Of a stretch of DNA of 64,000 bases, positions 1-8,712 are shown in pieces (within the stretch, counting starts at the first letter, position 1; every line of letters starts with the position of its first letter). The translations under genes were made by a program, and so were the position numbers. The stretch spans positions 423,081 through 487,080 of the forward strand of contig JAQVIJ010000001.1 of assembly GCA_028695735.1 (NCBI GenBank). The letters are read 5' to 3'. Source of the stretch: Deltaproteobacteria bacterium (lineage in GTDB: Bacteria; Desulfobacterota; Dissulfuribacteria; Dissulfuribacterales; DYLC01). The notes under the pieces were generated by a model. It had not been told where the DNA came from, did not search any database, and saw nothing but the letters and a program-made list of their open reading frames with translations.

Positions 1-1233
1 GGCCTTGGTGGAGGCCACGCCGATCTCAGGGCCTGCATGGGTATAGATGGTATTCCCTGCCTCCCTGGAAATGGTGCTGCCCAGCACATTGCAGATGGCA
101 ATCATTCTTGCCCCTGCCTCCCTGGCCTTTCGCAAGCCAGCCAAGGTATCGGCGGTCTCGCCTGACTGGGAGATGGGGATCACCAAGGTCTTTTCATTGA
201 CAGGCATGGCTCTATAGCGGAATTCCGAGGCCAGCTCCACACGGGCTGGAATGCCAATCCACTCCTCGAACCAATAGGTAGCCGTGAGGCCTGCATGCCA
301 GGAGGTGCCGCAGGCCAGAAACAAAATGTTCTGAATGGATTTCAGGTCAGTTGCAGACAAGTTAAGCTCTGAAAGCACCACCTCGCCTGTGTCAGGGGCT
401 ATGCGGCCAGCCAGGGTGTTTAAGATGGCCTGCGGCTGTTCAAAGATCTCCTTGAGCATGAAATGGCGATAGCCCGCCTTCTCCGCCATGGAGATGTCCC
501 AGGTTATGGTCTGCACAGGCCGTTTGACCGTTTGGTGTGTGAGAAGGGAGTAAAACTCCATTTTATCGGCGGACAAGACCACCAGGTCATCGTCCTCCAG
601 AAATACCACCTGTCTTGTGTACGGCAAAAGCGCCGGAATGTCTGAGGCCAGAAACACCTCATTGGCTCCGATGCCTAGGACCAGGGGGCTTTGTTTGCGC
701 ACTGCCACCAGCCTGCCTGGCCAGTCTTGAGCCATCACCACCATGGCATAGGAGCCCTTTAGTTCGGCCACAGCCCTCTCTACAGCGGATTTGAGGTCAT
801 CTTTCAGGTATTTTTCCACCAGGTGTGCGATGACCTCGGTATCGGTTTCGGACTGAAAGACATGACCTTCTGCCTCCAGGCCCTGGCGCAGGGAACGGTG
901 ATTCTCGATGATGCCGTTGTGCACCACCACTATACGGCCGGTGCAATCCACATGGGGATGGGCATTTTGCTCTGTGGGCTCGCCGTGAGTAGCCCAACGG
1001 GTGTGGCCTATGCCCGTGCACAGACCATTGACTAAAGATGAGGGCTCAGCTTCATGCGCCACCAGTTCCACTAAATTGGAGAGCTTGCCAGGGGCCCTGC
1101 GGCGCTGAAGACCTGTCTCAGTCAGCCAGGCTATGCCAGCGGAGTCATATCCCCTGTACTCCAGCTTGCCCAGACCCTCCAACAAAACGGCTGTCACCGG
1201 CCTTTTACCTATATAACCAACTATTCCACACAT
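1..1233 (-). CDS. glmS: Glucosamine-6-phosphate synthase (isomerising), 3' end outside window
   Basis: Converts fructose-6-phosphate and glutamine to glucosamine-6-phosphate, the first committed step to UDP-GlcNAc for peptidoglycan and lipid A. The reading frame is open from the start codon to the window edge (411 codons seen, about 610 usual), which is why the ORF track lacks it. The N-terminus reads MCGIVGYIGK, so Cys2 is the glutaminase nucleophile. RWATHGEP and the following residues are typical of the class II amidotransferase domain. The first sugar isomerase (SIS) domain begins near residue 290 and shows ISQSGETADT. The second SIS domain lies beyond position 1. The HNH gene ends 12 bases upstream on the same strand, so the two are probably co-transcribed. 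The ribosome site is weak (GGA). No glmS ribozyme leader is visible. Confidence 0.96.
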   Translation of the reverse strand, partial: MCGIVGYIGKRPVTAVLLEGLGKLEYRGYDSAGIAWLTETGLQRRRAPGKLSNLVELVAHEAEPSSLVNGLCTGIGHTRWATHGEPTEQNAHPHVDCTGRIVVVHNGIIENHRSLRQGLEAEGHVFQSETDTEVIAHLVEKYLKDDLKSAVERAVAELKGSYAMVVMAQDWPGRLVAVRKQSPLVLGIGANEVFLASDIPALLPYTRQVVFLEDDDLVVLSADKMEFYSLLTHQTVKRPVQTITWDISMAEKAGYRHFMLKEIFEQPQAILNTLAGRIAPDTGEVVLSELNLSATDLKSIQNILFLACGTSWHAGLTATYWFEEWIGIPARVELASEFRYRAMPVNEKTLVIPISQSGETADTLAGLRKAREAGARMIAICNVLGSTISREAGNTIYTHAGPEIGVASTKA

Positions 1234-1245
1234 GTTTTGTGTCCA

Positions 1246-1539
1246 TCAGATGTTTTTTAGATATTCCTCCCACTCCATGGGCAGAAGGTACTTCTTTTTG
1301 TTGTTGCACTCCTTGCAGACAGGAACCAGATTGTTCTTGGTGCTTGTACCCCCTCGAACAAGGGGCACCACATGGTCCATAGTGAGGTTCTCTTTGCCCA
1401 CCTTTTTTCCGCAATAGTGGCAGATTCCTGAAGCGCACTTCTCCTGCCACCAGCGGCTTTTGCGCAGCTCCTTGGCCTTGAGCCTTTCTCTTTTAACGGC
1501 CTCGTCGCTTATAGATGAGAAAAACAGAATATCACTCAT
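1246..1539 (-). CDS. Small HNH endonuclease family protein
   Basis: A 97-residue protein with a compact HNH (beta-beta-alpha metal) nuclease fold. It has a CxxC pair (CHYC), the core DHVVPLVRGGTSTKNN with the catalytic DH, then a second pair (CKEC) that should bind structural zinc. The N-terminal third is basic and helical. I chose the ATG at 1539 over the GTG at 1560 because GGA sits just upstream and the extra residues are unlike the family. It lies between the oxidase genes and glmS on the same strand. Free-standing HNH proteins like this occur in phage, repair and house-keeping settings; nothing here tells which substrate it cuts. Confidence 0.85.
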   Translation of the reverse strand: MSDILFFSSISDEAVKRERLKAKELRKSRWWQEKCASGICHYCGKKVGKENLTMDHVVPLVRGGTSTKNNLVPVCKECNNKKKYLLPMEWEEYLKNI

Positions 1540-1563
1540 TACCGTCCAAATATACAACACAAA

Positions 1564-1586
1564 GGGGCAGACACAAGGCCTGCCCC
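1564..1586. repeat. Hairpin GGGGCAG / CTGCCCC downstream of oxidase genes
   Basis: A 7-bp perfect inverted repeat with a 9-base loop (ACACAAGGC) lies between the oxidase gene and the HNH gene. Read on the minus strand it is followed by only three T residues, so it is at best a weak terminator. A similar sequence (AGGGCAGG...CCTGTCCCT) lies at about 33993-34017, so this is probably a dispersed repeat. Confidence 0.45.
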
Positions 1587-1615
1587 CTAAAGACTAAAGT
1601 ATATCTTCAGTTTCT

Positions 1616-2821
1616 CTAAAACAGCGTTCCGTTTTTAAGGGATATGACGATGCCCAGGCCGGCCACCACCAAAAACCATACCACCGGCAGGGCCGTGGCC
1701 AACTTGGCCAGGCCTTCATTGTTGGACTCCTTGCCGTTTTTGGCCACCTGTACCGCCACCAAAATGGGATAGGCCATGACAACGATTCCCATTACAAATG
1801 TGCCCAAGAACAAGACTGTGCTGCCCCAGTCCAGAGAGAGCTTGTAGTCAAAGATGTTGTAACCAACCTTGCCTGTATAGGTCATGCGCAGGGCCTCACG
1901 GGCATAAGACATCAAAAAGATGCTCAAAAAGGCGATTAGGGCGGCAACAGGCGCATTTTTTATGGGATTTGCACGAGCCGTCATCAAAAAGAGAAAGAAT
2001 GCGGCACCCATGCCTGCGCCCACCAAAAAGAACGGATTTTTATAAAAGGCAAACTCCATGGGCACCGAAAACAGCCACCAAAGACCGATGGCAATCTGGG
2101 CCGCCGTGGCATACAGGGCCAGGTTGGCGCCTAAGGTAGCGGTCTCCTGAAGATATGCCCTGTCGTAGTCCTTTCTGCCATTAAAAAACCAGGCATAGAG
2201 CATGAGATATACACCTGCCATGGCGATGGAAGGGGCAATAAAGTGCAGAAAACGATGCCACTCAAAGGCATACAAACCCTTACCCGAGGCGTTCACCTCC
2301 TGGCCTGATATGAGCCAGGTCTTCCACATCTGGGGCAAGAGCTGCTCCACTGACAGGGCGTGTATCACCGCTGCTGCGGCCAAAAGCGCAACAAGTGCAA
2401 GCACCGCCCAGCCCGATGCACCAGGGGCCTTGTCACTTCCCGAGAGATAAAAGACATAAGAGGCAGTAAAGGCCACGGCCAGAATGAGCAGAAATGCCAT
2501 GGCCCAGTAGGCGGACATGGAGTTGGCTGTGTACCAGAATGGGTCATAGATCACCTGCACAAAGAGCAGAGGCGCCACACCCAGCACCATGGCCAAAGAG
2601 GCATTTATGGTGGAGCCGCGGGCCAGGGCCTTGCTCAGGCGCAGGCTGTTGGGCGTGGCCTTGATGCGGGCCCAGATGGAGACCACCACACCACCCAGCA
2701 GGAAATTTACAAACATGATGTGCAATGCAAAGGTCAAGACCAGAAAGAATTGAAACACCACTGGATAGAACGGCACTCCGCTTGCGTCTCTCATGGCATT
2801 TAGATAGTTGGTTAATTCCAT
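1616..2821 (-). CDS. CydA-like membrane subunit of a bd-oxidase-type complex (no c-haem)
   Basis: A 401-residue integral membrane protein resembling the N-terminal part of cytochrome bd subunit I, with about nine or ten predicted hydrophobic helices. The first helix carries a histidine (FALHIMFVNFLLGG) in the place where CydA binds haem. No CxxCH motif and no quinol-loop GRQPW motif are seen. It starts 14 bases after the stop of the c-haem subunit, with GGAGCG in the spacer, so the two are surely one operon and probably form a heterodimer in place of CydA-CydB. Pairs of this kind have been described among the CydA-like families with c-haem (OR-C types) of Desulfobacterota and relatives; that assignment is by recollection of family features. 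Whether it reduces oxygen cannot be told from sequence. Confidence 0.75.
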   Translation of the reverse strand: MELTNYLNAMRDASGVPFYPVVFQFFLVLTFALHIMFVNFLLGGVVVSIWARIKATPNSLRLSKALARGSTINASLAMVLGVAPLLFVQVIYDPFWYTANSMSAYWAMAFLLILAVAFTASYVFYLSGSDKAPGASGWAVLALVALLAAAAVIHALSVEQLLPQMWKTWLISGQEVNASGKGLYAFEWHRFLHFIAPSIAMAGVYLMLYAWFFNGRKDYDRAYLQETATLGANLALYATAAQIAIGLWWLFSVPMEFAFYKNPFFLVGAGMGAAFFLFLMTARANPIKNAPVAALIAFLSIFLMSYAREALRMTYTGKVGYNIFDYKLSLDWGSTVLFLGTFVMGIVVMAYPILVAVQVAKNGKESNNEGLAKLATALPVVWFLVVAGLGIVISLKNGTLF

Positions 2822-2835
2822 AGCTCGCTCCTTTA

Positions 2836-4161
2836 CTATTTTTGCATTTTTGAGGCCAAAAAGGCCGCAACTGCCTGTTTTTCTTCCTCAGAGCCCAAAA
2901 ACGGCGGCATATAGGCATAACCCTCCATGGCATCCATCCAGCCTGCTATATCGTCCTTGGAGGTCATGCCCAATCGAGTAAAGAGGCCGGGAAGGGCACG
3001 CATTTTGCCATCTGCATCAAAGGTGTGACAGTTACCGCACTGGTGCCTGGCGATGATGTGGCCCACTGCCTTTTCATTTTCAGGCGTGATGGTGCGCAGT
3101 CCATCGGGCACGAAGTAGATGTGGGCAAGAAAACCATCCTTAAACAACTCCTTTTCGGATTTTATGGCCTTGGCAGGTACATCCGCTGCTATGATCTGAT
3201 TGCCATACATGAACTGGCTGATGATGTAGGGCCTTCTGACCCCCTCTCTAAAGCCCTCACCGGCACCGATACCCAAAAACAGCACTACGAGCATGAGAAT
3301 GCCCAGGGTCTTTCCGGCCAATTGAGGCCTTAAAAGCCCGGCTACGAGCATGTAGAGAAACACCAGTGCATAGCACACCACGGCTGCATAGAGCATGTTC
3401 TTGAGATAGGGCAGGCCACCTGAAAGCCCCAGGCCCTTGGCGGCATCAGGCATTTTGTAGAGAAACCAGGCGCTGAAGATGCCGCCGAACACCATGCCTG
3501 CCATACCCCAGATGGAGGCGGAGCGAATCACATCGTTTCTGTCCTTTTCATTCTCCATGCCGCTTGCGGAGATTATGGCATACAATCCGGCTATGCCCAG
3601 CATCAAGGCGGTGCGGCTAAAGAGCTGCGGCCAGTATGTGGAATTGAAGAAGCCGTCAAAGAAGCCGCCTGTGCGAATCCAGGAATCTGATGAGAGCATA
3701 AAGGCCAGAATGCCTGTGATGATGACCATGCTGATCCAGGCGCTCCAGGCATAGATCCAGCCGATGCGCATGTGAGTCTTGGGGCTCACCTTGTCCAGTG
3801 TGTAATAGTAGATGTAGATGGTTACGATCTCCAGAATGAAGAAGACCCATTCCGTAGCCCAGCCCCAGACATAGTTGTGTATCAGGGCGGAGATGGAGCG
3901 AGGGCTGGCCACCGTAGCCGCAAACCAGATACCCACGCCTGTAAGGGAGCCGTACACAAAACAGAAGATCAGAATCATCAGGGTGTATCGCTTGATGAAG
4001 TCCAGAAGCCCGGGTCTGTTTTCCTTCAATGCCTTGCGCTCGATAAATACATTGAACCAGAACGCACCGGTGGCCAAGTGGCTTGGCAGGATGTGAAAGG
4101 TGGCGATGAGGGCGATGAAGATGCCCGATGTCCAGACAGGCACTTCCCAAAATGGATACAT
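2836..4161 (-). CDS. CydA-like oxidase subunit I with C-terminal cytochrome c domain
   Basis: A 441-residue membrane protein. Residues 1-330 resemble cytochrome bd subunit I: histidines in helix I ([18 protein letters not shown]), then a helix with [13 protein letters not shown]. After the last helix comes a periplasmic cytochrome c domain of about 80 residues with CGNCH at 375-379 and a likely axial methionine in YMPPF (Met418). The GRQPW quinol-loop motif of canonical CydA is absent, so electrons may enter from a soluble cytochrome c or another periplasmic donor rather than directly from quinol; that is inference. Upstream is the cooT-like gene (61 bases away). The ribosome site is AAAAGGAGGTC. 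Start and frame look intact. Confidence 0.82.
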   Translation of the reverse strand: MYPFWEVPVWTSGIFIALIATFHILPSHLATGAFWFNVFIERKALKENRPGLLDFIKRYTLMILIFCFVYGSLTGVGIWFAATVASPRSISALIHNYVWGWATEWVFFILEIVTIYIYYYTLDKVSPKTHMRIGWIYAWSAWISMVIITGILAFMLSSDSWIRTGGFFDGFFNSTYWPQLFSRTALMLGIAGLYAIISASGMENEKDRNDVIRSASIWGMAGMVFGGIFSAWFLYKMPDAAKGLGLSGGLPYLKNMLYAAVVCYALVFLYMLVAGLLRPQLAGKTLGILMLVVLFLGIGAGEGFREGVRRPYIISQFMYGNQIIAADVPAKAIKSEKELFKDGFLAHIYFVPDGLRTITPENEKAVGHIIARHQCGNCHTFDADGKMRALPGLFTRLGMTSKDDIAGWMDAMEGYAYMPPFLGSEEEKQAVAAFLASKMQK

Positions 4162-4222
4162 AATGACCTCCTTTTATTGGAATAGCGGCATGTAGGCCGA
4201 AAATACCATGAAAAACCGCATG

Positions 4223-4417
4223 TTAGCCCAAAAATGGCTCCAAGAGTATCTTGTGATGCTCTAAATCGATTTTGACGATGCGAGCGGCCACCTTTTTGGT
4301 GGGCGCCAGAAAGCCTCTCATGGATATGCCGTCTTCATGCACATCCATGTATAACACATCCCTCATTATTTCCTGTTCCTCTCCATCTTTCAACAGATAG
4401 GCGTGTGTCTGGCACAT
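4223..4417 (-). CDS. cooT: CooT-family small nickel-binding protein
   Basis: A 64-residue protein starting MCQTHAYLL, matching the CooT family, in which the N-terminal Met-Cys segment is invariant and Cys2 binds nickel in characterised members; the fold is a small RNA-binding-like beta barrel. The ATG at 4417 is favoured over the track start at 4435 because GGAGGACAAG lies directly before it and because Cys2 is the hallmark. The gene lies inside the 3' end of rlmN (83-base overlap in another frame). No carbon monoxide dehydrogenase or hydrogenase gene is in the window, so its client is unknown; it may simply be a nickel or small-ligand carrier. Confidence 0.72.
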   Translation of the reverse strand: MCQTHAYLLKDGEEQEIMRDVLYMDVHEDGISMRGFLAPTKKVAARIVKIDLEHHKILLEPFLG

Positions 4418-5483
4418 CTTGTCCTCCTTTTGCATATAATTGACCGCAGGCGGCCGCTATATCCTGGCCCTTGCTCTTGCGGATAATGGCCGTAAAGCCG
4501 GCATTTACCAGAATTGCCTGAAACTCCAGGACATTCTGCAAGGAAGGGGCATTGAATGGAATGCCTTCACTGGAATTAAATGGAATCAGATTGATCTTGC
4601 TTGGAATGTTGGAAAGTAGCCTGACCAGGCGCCTGGCGTCAGCAGGCGAGTCGTTCACATCTGCCAGGAGCAGGTATTCAAAGGTTATGCGCCTTCTCTT
4701 GGGCAAGGGATAGGCCTTGCAGGCGGAAAGCAGTGTGGCAATTGAATACCGTCGATTGATGGGCATGAGACGGTCTCTCACCTCGTCCGTGGTGGCGTGC
4801 AGAGAGATGGCCAGACCGGTCGCTGTCTTTGAGCCGAATTCCAGCATCTCCGGCACCAGACCGCAGGTGGAAACAGTGATGCGGCGGCTGGAAAAATTCA
4901 GACCCATATCGTCGCAGAGTATGTTCAGGCTGGTGAGCAGGTTGCCCAAATTGGCCAAGGGCTCACCCATGCCCATAAACACCAGATTGCGGGGCCGTTT
5001 ATGCGCCTCCACCAGGCCATGAACAGCCAAAACCTGGCCTGCTATCTCCGAGGGCAGAAGATTGCGCTTAAAACCCATGCGGGCCGTGTGGCAAAAGCTA
5101 CAGCCCATGGCGCACCCCACTTGACTGGAGAGACACAGGGTGTAGTGGTCTTCCTCTGGAATCAAGACCGACTCGATGGCCAGGCCGTCTGAGAGCAGAA
5201 AACCGAATTTTTCAGTGCCGTCCTGCGAGACCTGTCTCTTGTGCAGTTGCAGACTGTATATCTGGCCCCTTTCTGCAAAGAGCTGCCTGGTTGCCCTGGA
5301 GAGGTCAGTGGCCTGCTCCATATTTGCAAACCCTGGCCGCCACAGCCAGCGAAAGAGCTGCCTACCGCGAAAGCTGGAAAGACCCACAGAGACCGCTAAG
5401 CATTCCAGTTCCTCTCTGGTGAGAGAGCGGTAGTCCAATGGCATGTCTTTGGAGTACATGGCTATCAATCTTTCGGAGTTCAT
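4335..5483 (-). CDS. rlmN: Dual-specificity 23S rRNA/tRNA adenine-C2 methyltransferase RlmN
   Basis: A radical-SAM enzyme that methylates C2 of A2503 in 23S rRNA and A37 of some tRNAs. The 382-residue protein has the cluster motif CAMGCSFC in SSQVGCAMGCSFCHTARMG, the GMGEPLAN motif, and the C-terminal cysteine in IAAACGQL needed for the methyl-transfer intermediate. I use the ATG at 5483: it overlaps the pfk stop as ATGA, suggesting translational coupling; an ATG at 5459 is also possible, and the track start at 5678 lies inside pfk. After the usual end (CGQL) the protein runs about 40 residues further into the cooT gene in another frame, an unusual tail that may be a decayed stop. Confidence 0.95.
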   Translation of the reverse strand: MNSERLIAMYSKDMPLDYRSLTREELECLAVSVGLSSFRGRQLFRWLWRPGFANMEQATDLSRATRQLFAERGQIYSLQLHKRQVSQDGTEKFGFLLSDGLAIESVLIPEEDHYTLCLSSQVGCAMGCSFCHTARMGFKRNLLPSEIAGQVLAVHGLVEAHKRPRNLVFMGMGEPLANLGNLLTSLNILCDDMGLNFSSRRITVSTCGLVPEMLEFGSKTATGLAISLHATTDEVRDRLMPINRRYSIATLLSACKAYPLPKRRRITFEYLLLADVNDSPADARRLVRLLSNIPSKINLIPFNSSEGIPFNAPSLQNVLEFQAILVNAGFTAIIRKSKGQDIAAACGQLYAKGGQDVPDTRLSVERWRGTGNNEGCVIHGCA

Positions 5484-6853
5484 GTGTTCTTTAGACTGGA
5501 CTGGCCTGTGGCCTCCAGCACGCTCAGCCAGAAGCGGCTGGAGGTGTTCACCTGTTTTCTCCGCTTGATGGCCTCTTTTATGGGGACATGGACATATCGG
5601 TCGTTCCAGCGGCTCACCATCAGGCCTGTCTTGCCTGCCATGGCCGCATGCACGGCATTCTGGCCTAAATTGGCGCAATAGAGGCGATCATAGACATTGG
5701 CAGGCACGCTTCTCACCAGATAACTGGGGTCTATGTAGCGTATCACCATCTCCATGCCGATCTTCTTAAAGTATTCCTTAAAGGTATCCCGCAAAAACAG
5801 GCCGATGTCCCCAAGTTTTATATTGCCCGAGGCATCCCTGCTGATCTTGTCGCCTGTTACGTATTTCTGGCCTGCACCTTCTGCAACCAATATAACGGCA
5901 TGTGAACGCTGGCGCAATCTGCGCTCCACTGCCTTTAACAGGCCGTTTCCCCCTTCTAAATCAAAATCGCTTTCAGGAATCAGGCAGAAATTCACCTCTC
6001 TCAGGGCATGTGTGGCGGCAGCGGCTATGAAACCGGAGTGCCTGCCCATGACCTTTACCAGCCCGATGCAGTTGGGTGCGCCTACGGCCTCTGTATGTGC
6101 GCAGCGAATGGCATCACAGGCCATCTCTACAGCCGTCTCAAAGCCAAAGGTCTTGGAGACCAGATAGATGTCGTTGTCGATGGTCTTGGGAATGGTCACT
6201 ATGGCTATCTTGAGTGCCCGTTTTTCGATCTCCCTCTGAATGTCCACAGCCGCCCGGAATGTGCCGTCTCCGCCTATCATGAAGAGGATGTTGATATTCA
6301 TGCGCACCATGGCATCCACTATCTCTTCCACGGGCTGATTGCCACGGGATGACCCTAGAATCGTGCCGCCGTATTCATGGATGCGGTCCACAGCGGCAGG
6401 TGTGAGCTCCATGATGGGCAACTCATAGCTGGGTATAAAGCCCCGCAGGCCATAACGAATGCCCACAGCAGAGGAAATGCCGTAGCCATAGTTGAGGGTG
6501 AGGACGATGGAGCGAATGACATCGTTGATCCCCGGGCATAGACCGCCGCAGGTCACGATGGCGCACCGGGTCTTAGTGGGATCAAAATACAAAAATTGTC
6601 GAGGTCCTGCCAATTCAAAGGACTTGGCCAAGCCGGTCCTCTGCCAGTGTTCCACTGCGGCATAAGAGGCCCGAAGCAGTACTCGGCTCTCATCCGTGAC
6701 AAAGCAGGTCATGGCCCTTTTCATAAGGGGTGATTCGATGCGGGCATCTCCCAGTGTCTTGATAGTGGTGTCTATCTCGTCTTCGTCGGCAATCTCATCT
6801 ATGATGTCGGACATGGCCCATGGAGTTGGACAGGAGAGGTATTCGTCGGGCAT
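5480..6853 (-). CDS. pfkA: 6-phosphofructokinase, long group II type, probably ATP-dependent
   Basis: Phosphorylates fructose-6-phosphate in glycolysis. The 457-residue protein has an N-terminal extension of about 90 residues, then GGLCPGIND, GSSRGNQ, MIGGDGTFRAA, PKTIDND and GRHSGFIA. Gly in GGDGT, rather than the Asp of pyrophosphate enzymes, points to ATP as donor; the Lys of PKTIDND is shared by the pyrophosphate enzymes and by the ATP-using plant/trypanosome/spirochaete-like branch, so ATP is favoured but not proved. AAGGAGGATTTT precedes the ATG. It is the first gene of a minus-strand run (pfk-rlmN-cooT-oxidase pair-HNH-glmS). Confidence 0.92.
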   Translation of the reverse strand: MPDEYLSCPTPWAMSDIIDEIADEDEIDTTIKTLGDARIESPLMKRAMTCFVTDESRVLLRASYAAVEHWQRTGLAKSFELAGPRQFLYFDPTKTRCAIVTCGGLCPGINDVIRSIVLTLNYGYGISSAVGIRYGLRGFIPSYELPIMELTPAAVDRIHEYGGTILGSSRGNQPVEEIVDAMVRMNINILFMIGGDGTFRAAVDIQREIEKRALKIAIVTIPKTIDNDIYLVSKTFGFETAVEMACDAIRCAHTEAVGAPNCIGLVKVMGRHSGFIAAAATHALREVNFCLIPESDFDLEGGNGLLKAVERRLRQRSHAVILVAEGAGQKYVTGDKISRDASGNIKLGDIGLFLRDTFKEYFKKIGMEMVIRYIDPSYLVRSVPANVYDRLYCANLGQNAVHAAMAGKTGLMVSRWNDRYVHVPIKEAIKRRKQVNTSSRFWLSVLEATGQSSLKNT

Positions 6854-6906
6854 AAAATCCTCCTTGAGAATAATGTTGAAAGGAATTACTTTGAGAGCGT
6901 GAAGTA

Positions 6907-6936
6907 GGTAGGGGCGACCGGCCGGTCGCCCCTACC
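6907..6936. repeat. Perfect 30-bp palindrome (copy 1)
   Basis: Left arm GGTAGGGGCGACCGG, right arm its exact reverse complement. It lies in the 226-base gap between the divergent pfk and murI genes. The same core occurs at 43614-43649, so it is a dispersed REP-like or miniature element rather than a local operator. The rest of the gap holds no gene that I can see. Confidence 0.85.
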
Positions 6937-7079
6937 GCATATTTGATGAGTAATAAAACACATATCAGCTGAGAAAGCTATAATCTACATAACCCCCTAT
7001 TCGATCATTAGTTTCTTTGTTGAGCGGAATGCGTTGTGGCAGGGGGTTTGGTTTTTTACATTAAATTACGGAATTTGGA

Positions 7080-7904
7080 ATGAATAACAACCAGATACAT
7101 GACCATGAAGGGACGCCAGCAGTAATCGGCGTCTTTGATTCAGGTGTAGGCGGACTGACGGTGGTAAAAGAGCTTCGAAGGCTCATGCCTCATCAGCCCA
7201 TCATATACTTTGGAGACACCGCACGCACGCCCTACGGCACAAAAGGGCCTGAAACCATTACCAGATATGCCGAAGAGGACAGCCGCTTTCTTTTACAGCA
7301 GGGGGCCAAGATCCTGGTGATTGCATGCCACAGCGCCGCCAGCGTTGCAGCTGAGCACATCAAAAAGACCTTTGATGCCCCCCTTTTCGAGGTGATCACG
7401 CCCTCCATAGAGCAGGCATTGGCCTTTACAAAAAACAAAAAGATCGGCCTGATCGGCACTCGCGCCACCATAGGAAGCAGGGTCTATGAGGCCAAGATCG
7501 GGGCTATCGACTCAGAGATACAGGTCATCGATCAGGCCTGTCCTTTACTGGTGCCATTGGTGGAGGAGGGCTGGTTCAAGCGCCGTGAAACGCGCATGAT
7601 CGTCAAAAAGTATCTGCGGCCTCTGAAAGAACGGCATGTGGATACTCTGATACTTGGCTGCACGCATTACCCCTTGTTAAAGCCCGTCATTCAGGAAAAG
7701 ATCGGCAAACGGGTCACGCTGATAGACCCGTCCCATGAGGTGGCACGCGCTGTGCATACCTATTTGCTGAAAACAGGAGGTCTGGCAGGCGGCCCTACCA
7801 GTGTCGCCAACCGTTATTTCTTATCCGACCTGCACCAGACCAATCAGCGAATCGTGCAGACCTTTTTGGGTGAACGGATACAAATCGAACAGGGCGGGCC
7901 TTAA
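7080..7904 (+). CDS. murI: Glutamate racemase
   Basis: Makes D-glutamate for peptidoglycan. The 274-residue protein has the family motifs: GVFDSGVGGLTVV (Asp20/Ser21), GDTARTPYG, the first catalytic cysteine in IACHSAASV (Cys83) and the second in LGCTHYPLL (Cys194). The usual first motif is ACNTASA; here the Asn-Thr pair is His-Ser, which sits next to the substrate carboxylate in known structures. Both catalytic cysteines and the glycine-rich loops are kept, so activity is expected. ATG at 7080 has only a weak GGA site. It begins the plus-strand block. Confidence 0.93.
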   Translation: MNNNQIHDHEGTPAVIGVFDSGVGGLTVVKELRRLMPHQPIIYFGDTARTPYGTKGPETITRYAEEDSRFLLQQGAKILVIACHSAASVAAEHIKKTFDAPLFEVITPSIEQALAFTKNKKIGLIGTRATIGSRVYEAKIGAIDSEIQVIDQACPLLVPLVEEGWFKRRETRMIVKKYLRPLKERHVDTLILGCTHYPLLKPVIQEKIGKRVTLIDPSHEVARAVHTYLLKTGGLAGGPTSVANRYFLSDLHQTNQRIVQTFLGERIQIEQGGP

Positions 7905-7971
7905 GCCCATGCACGATCTGCTTTTGATTCTGGGCGTCTTAATGCGCCAAAATTTAGGAAATGGAGGCAAT

Positions 7972-8709
7972 ATGAAACACGATAAAGTGATGGCCTGCTG
8001 TCTGGCCGGTATATTGGCAGCGAGCGGCTTAACTGGCTGTTCCACCTATGAAAACCGGGTTGCACCCATACCCCTGCCCTCTGCACAGCGAGACCATGTG
8101 GAGGTAGATGGCGTCTTGATCTCAGCCAGGGCATACTTAAACGAAAAGGAGGCCAAGGAGGCCTTTGGCTTTGATGCACGTGGTGCAGGCATTTTGCCTG
8201 TTCAGTTGGTGTTGGACAACCGTTCAGGCCAGGAGGTCACCATAACTCCAAATCAGACCTTTTTGATAGACACATTGGGGCAGGCCTGGCCATTGCTTCA
8301 GTCTCAACAGCTCTATGACAGGGTGGGAAAACATGTGGACATAGCTGAAACAGGCAAGGGCAGCCTTAAGCCTGCTGTCTTGGCAGGCGCGGCAGGTGTC
8401 CTGGCAGGCCTGGCCATTGGAGTGGTCTCTGGCAGGAATGTGGGCAGCGCAGCAGGCACAGGGGCCGTAATAGGTGCCACAGCAGGGGCCATAGCAGGCG
8501 GGGCCACCAGCAGGGCAGAGCTGGATGAAAGGCTTCGCCAGGACCTCTCTCAAAAGACACTGAAAAACAGGTCCATCAAGCAGGGAGACCTGGCCTATGG
8601 TGCCCTGTTTTTTCCTGGTTTTGCTGAGGAGATTCAGGGTATCGTAGCCATAAGGCTCTCTTTGCACATCGGGCCTCATGACCGGATAGTGGAAGTGCCA
8701 TTGCGCTGA
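7972..8709 (+). CDS. Lipoprotein with glycine-zipper membrane segment
   Basis: Not a protein I can name. 245 residues; signal peptide ending in SGLTGC (lipobox, Cys at 23), then a beta-rich domain of about 100 residues (the DGVLISARAYLNEKEAKEAFG region) and a central glycine/alanine-rich stretch near 127-168 with many GxxxG spacings, like the glycine-zipper lipoproteins of the outer membrane. The C-terminal 70 residues are soluble. The start at 7972 is set by GGAGGCAAT just upstream; the track start at 7801 lies inside murI. lysE-like follows after 3 bases. Likely an envelope protein, function unknown. Confidence 0.8.
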   Translation: MKHDKVMACCLAGILAASGLTGCSTYENRVAPIPLPSAQRDHVEVDGVLISARAYLNEKEAKEAFGFDARGAGILPVQLVLDNRSGQEVTITPNQTFLIDTLGQAWPLLQSQQLYDRVGKHVDIAETGKGSLKPAVLAGAAGVLAGLAIGVVSGRNVGSAAGTGAVIGATAGAIAGGATSRAELDERLRQDLSQKTLKNRSIKQGDLAYGALFFPGFAEEIQGIVAIRLSLHIGPHDRIVEVPLR

Positions 8710-8712
8710 TAA

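Noticed and set aside
1038-1450. ORFs antisense to glmS and the HNH gene
   Set aside because: Shadows of real genes; no supporting signals.
5484-5678. Longer rlmN start proposed by the track at 5678
   Set aside because: The extra 65 residues are pfk sequence in another frame; ATGA overlap at 5483 is the better start.
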